Shown here piece by piece: positions 19,655-21,323 of a stretch of 21,323 nt of DNA. Within the stretch, counting starts at the first letter, position 1. The number at the start of each line of letters is the position of its first letter. The translations under genes and the position numbers were made by a program. This DNA comes from JBJXGF01 sp046153015. GTDB lineage: Bacteria > Actinomycetota > Acidimicrobiia > Acidimicrobiales > CAIXPF01. Under the pieces are notes generated by a model. It was not told the origin of the DNA and did no database searches. It saw only the letters and a program-made list of their open reading frames with translations. The DNA lies in the NCBI GenBank assembly GCA_046153015.1, contig JBJXGF010000370.1, positions 1-21,323 of the forward strand. Reading direction: 5' to 3'.

Positions 19655-21323
19655 TTACTCGAGCTCCTGCAGCAACTCCTTGTCGTGCACCAGGCCCAGG
19701 CCGCCGCAGTGCGGGCAGGGCTCGGAGAGGCTTTCGAGCAGACCCTCCCCGATCCGTTTGCGGGTCATCTCCACGAGGCCGAGCTCGGAGATGTCGAAGA
19801 CCTGCGTGCGGGTCTTGTCGCGAGCCAGCGCCTCCCGGAACACCCGGACGGTCTCCTCCCGGTTGGCGCGGACCTCCATGTCGACGAAGTCGATCACGAT
19901 GATCCCGCCCACGTCGCGCAGGCGGAGCTGCCGGGCGATCTCCACGGCGGCCTCGAGGTTGTTGCGGAACACCGTCTCCTCGAGACTGGAGTTGCCCACG
20001 TTCTTGCCGGTGTTCACGTCGATCACCGTGAGCGCCTCGGTGTGCTCGATCACGAGCGAGCCGCCCGAGGGGAGCCACACCTTGCGGTCGAGGGCCTTGC
20101 GGAGCTGCTCGGCCACGTGGTGGGCCTCGAAGATCGGCAGCCGCTCCACCGCCGGGTCCCAGTGCTCGACGCGGTCCTCCAGCTCGGGCGAGATGCTGCG
20201 CACGTAGTCGCGCACGTCCTCGAAGAGCCGCTCGTCGTCGATGATCACGCTGCGGTACTCGGAGTTGAACTCCTCCCGGATCACCCGCAGGGCCATGTTC
20301 GGCTCGGTGTACAGCAACGCCGGCGCCTTCGACCGCTTGGCCAGCTTCTCGATCGCGTCCCACTGCGAGAGCAAGCGCCGCACGTCGCGCTGGATCTCCT
20401 CGGCGGTCACGTTCTCCGCCGCGGTGCGCACGATCAGCCCGTGCTCGGGCGGCTTGACCGTGTCGAGCACGGCCCGCAGGCGGCGGCGCTCCTGGTCGGG
20501 CAGCCGCTTGGAGATGCCGTAGGTGCGGCTGTTGGGGATCAGCACCACGAACCGACCGGGCAGCGACACCTCCTGGGTGAGGCGCGCCCCCTTATGAGCG
20601 ATCGGGTTCTTCGTGACCTGGCAGATGATGCTCTGCTTGGCCCGCAGCATCTGCTCGATGCGCGGCGGGCCCGACTCCTCGATGTCCTCCTTGTCCCAGT
20701 GGACATCGCCCCGGTAGAGCACGGCGTTCTTCGGCGTGCCGATGTCGACGAAGGCCGCCTCCATGCCCGGCAGGACGTTCTGAACCCGCCCGAGGTAGAT
20801 GTTGCCGTGGATCTGCGAGACGTCGTCCTGGGGGCGGGCGACGTAGTGCTCGATCAGCTGCTTGCCCTCGAGCACCGCGATCTGCACGGCCTTGGGGTGC
20901 ACGTGCACCGCCATGAGGTAGCGCCCCACCGGGCGGCCCTTGCGCTCCCGGCCGCGGCGGCTGGCCAGCACCTCCTCGCCGAGCTCGACCGGACCCTCGC
21001 CCAGCAGCGCCTCGACCGGACGGCCCGGCGGGCTCGGGGGGCTTGGGCGCGCCCCCCGCCCTCCGCGGCGGCGGCGGGAACGGCCCCCCGCGTCACCGGG
21101 CTCGTCCCGGCGGGCGGGCGGGGAGGCCGGCGGGGCGGGCAGCGTGTCGCCGATGCGGGGTTTGCGCCGCACGAGCGCCCGCTCGGCGGCCTCGGCCGAC
21201 TGCGGCCGGCCCTCGAGGTGGCGATCGGGCAGATCGGGGTTGCGGTCCCCGCCGGGCTCGCGACCGGGTCGCAGGGCCCGCCGAGCGCGCGGCGCCTCGC
21301 CGTCGTCGCCCTGGTCGGGGTCG
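19655..21323 (-). CDS. rng: Ribonuclease E/G family endoribonuclease (5' end beyond window)
   Basis: Endoribonuclease that processes rRNA and mRNA. The frame is open to the right edge, with at least 50 more codons upstream of a GTG at 21172, so the true start is outside the window. Counted from that GTG, residues 1-80 and the part before are an Arg/Pro/Gly/Asp-rich disordered extension. An S1-type RNA-binding domain is at about 115-195 (GNIYLGRVQNVLPGMEAAFVDIG), and the catalytic DNase I-like domain has the two metal-binding aspartates Asp385 in LTVIDVNTGKN and Asp428 in IIVIDFVDM. The Zn-link CPHCGGLG (486-493) ends the conserved part, and the protein stops soon after, without an RNase E-type C-terminal scaffold. 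It precedes rplU-rpmA, the usual actinobacterial order. Confidence 0.95.
   Translation of the reverse strand, partial: DPDQGDDGEAPRARRALRPGREPGGDRNPDLPDRHLEGRPQSAEAAERALVRRKPRIGDTLPAPPASPPARRDEPGDAGGRSRRRRGGRGARPSPPSPPGRPVEALLGEGPVELGEEVLASRRGRERKGRPVGRYLMAVHVHPKAVQIAVLEGKQLIEHYVARPQDDVSQIHGNIYLGRVQNVLPGMEAAFVDIGTPKNAVLYRGDVHWDKEDIEESGPPRIEQMLRAKQSIICQVTKNPIAHKGARLTQEVSLPGRFVVLIPNSRTYGISKRLPDQERRRLRAVLDTVKPPEHGLIVRTAAENVTAEEIQRDVRRLLSQWDAIEKLAKRSKAPALLYTEPNMALRVIREEFNSEYRSVIIDDERLFEDVRDYVRSISPELEDRVEHWDPAVERLPIFEAHHVAEQLRKALDRKVWLPSGGSLVIEHTEALTVIDVNTGKNVGNSSLEETVFRNNLEAAVEIARQLRLRDVGGIIVIDFVDMEVRANREETVRVFREALARDKTRTQVFDISELGLVEMTRKRIGEGLLESLSEPCPHCGGLGLVHDKELLQELE

Noticed and set aside
1..21323. 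Search for tRNA, rRNA, CRISPR, phage genes, insertion-sequence transposases and toxin-antitoxin pairs
   Set aside because: None could be recognised; the repeats found are not spaced like a CRISPR array and no transposase is nearby.

Overview
The window is very GC-rich bacterial chromosome, densely packed with genes. The gene content points to an actinobacterium, most likely of the Acidimicrobiia type. The signs are two probable F420-dependent oxidoreductases, a class II DAHP synthase, a LytR_C-domain protein between nadD and rsfS, and the order RNase E/G, rplU, rpmA, obg, proB. The taxonomic placement is inference; no rRNA, tRNA, CRISPR array, phage or insertion sequence was seen. No stretch over 300 bases lacks a gene; the largest gaps (10245-10464 and 14878-15056) are filled mostly by a GC-rich repeat.

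Layout from the left. A truncated small gene (1-117), a luciferase-like F420 oxidoreductase, rsfS, a membrane-anchored degenerate LCP/LytR_C protein and nadD all read leftward (161-3420). Divergently, a sigma-70 factor, a pyridoxamine-oxidase-fold F420 enzyme and aroG read rightward (3527-6235). A DUF169 protein, a histidine phosphatase, a CoxE-like VWA protein, a MoxR-type AAA+ ATPase and proA read leftward (6239-11718). A rightward block (11788-14877) then encodes a TerB-like/CbbX-type AAA+ ATPase, a membrane-anchored coiled-coil protein and PspA. It sits between proA and proB. After it come proB and obg (leftward), a dGTPase-like HD hydrolase (rightward), and then a MmcQ/YjbR protein, rpmA, rplU and an RNase E/G gene that runs off the right edge (all leftward).

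The housekeeping genes form what looks like the common actinobacterial rng-rplU-rpmA-obg-proB-proA-nadD-rsfS neighbourhood, split by accessory blocks. The rightward block is the most system-like piece: PspA (an ESCRT-III-superfamily membrane remodeler), a membrane-tethered coiled-coil protein and an AAA+ ATPase, which together suggest a membrane-stress or membrane-remodelling module.

Two sequence-level patterns run through the window. First, most unlinked genes have a TANNNT -10-like hexamer ending 6-8 bases before the start codon, the signature of leaderless mRNAs. Second, a GC-rich repeat family, with units bounded by TGAGC and carrying a strong hairpin, abuts the stop codons of proA, proB and pspA. 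A diverged copy builds the translation-initiation region of the membrane coiled-coil gene, including a 20-codon leader ORF, a hairpin overlapping the ribosome binding site and an ATGA stop/start overlap.
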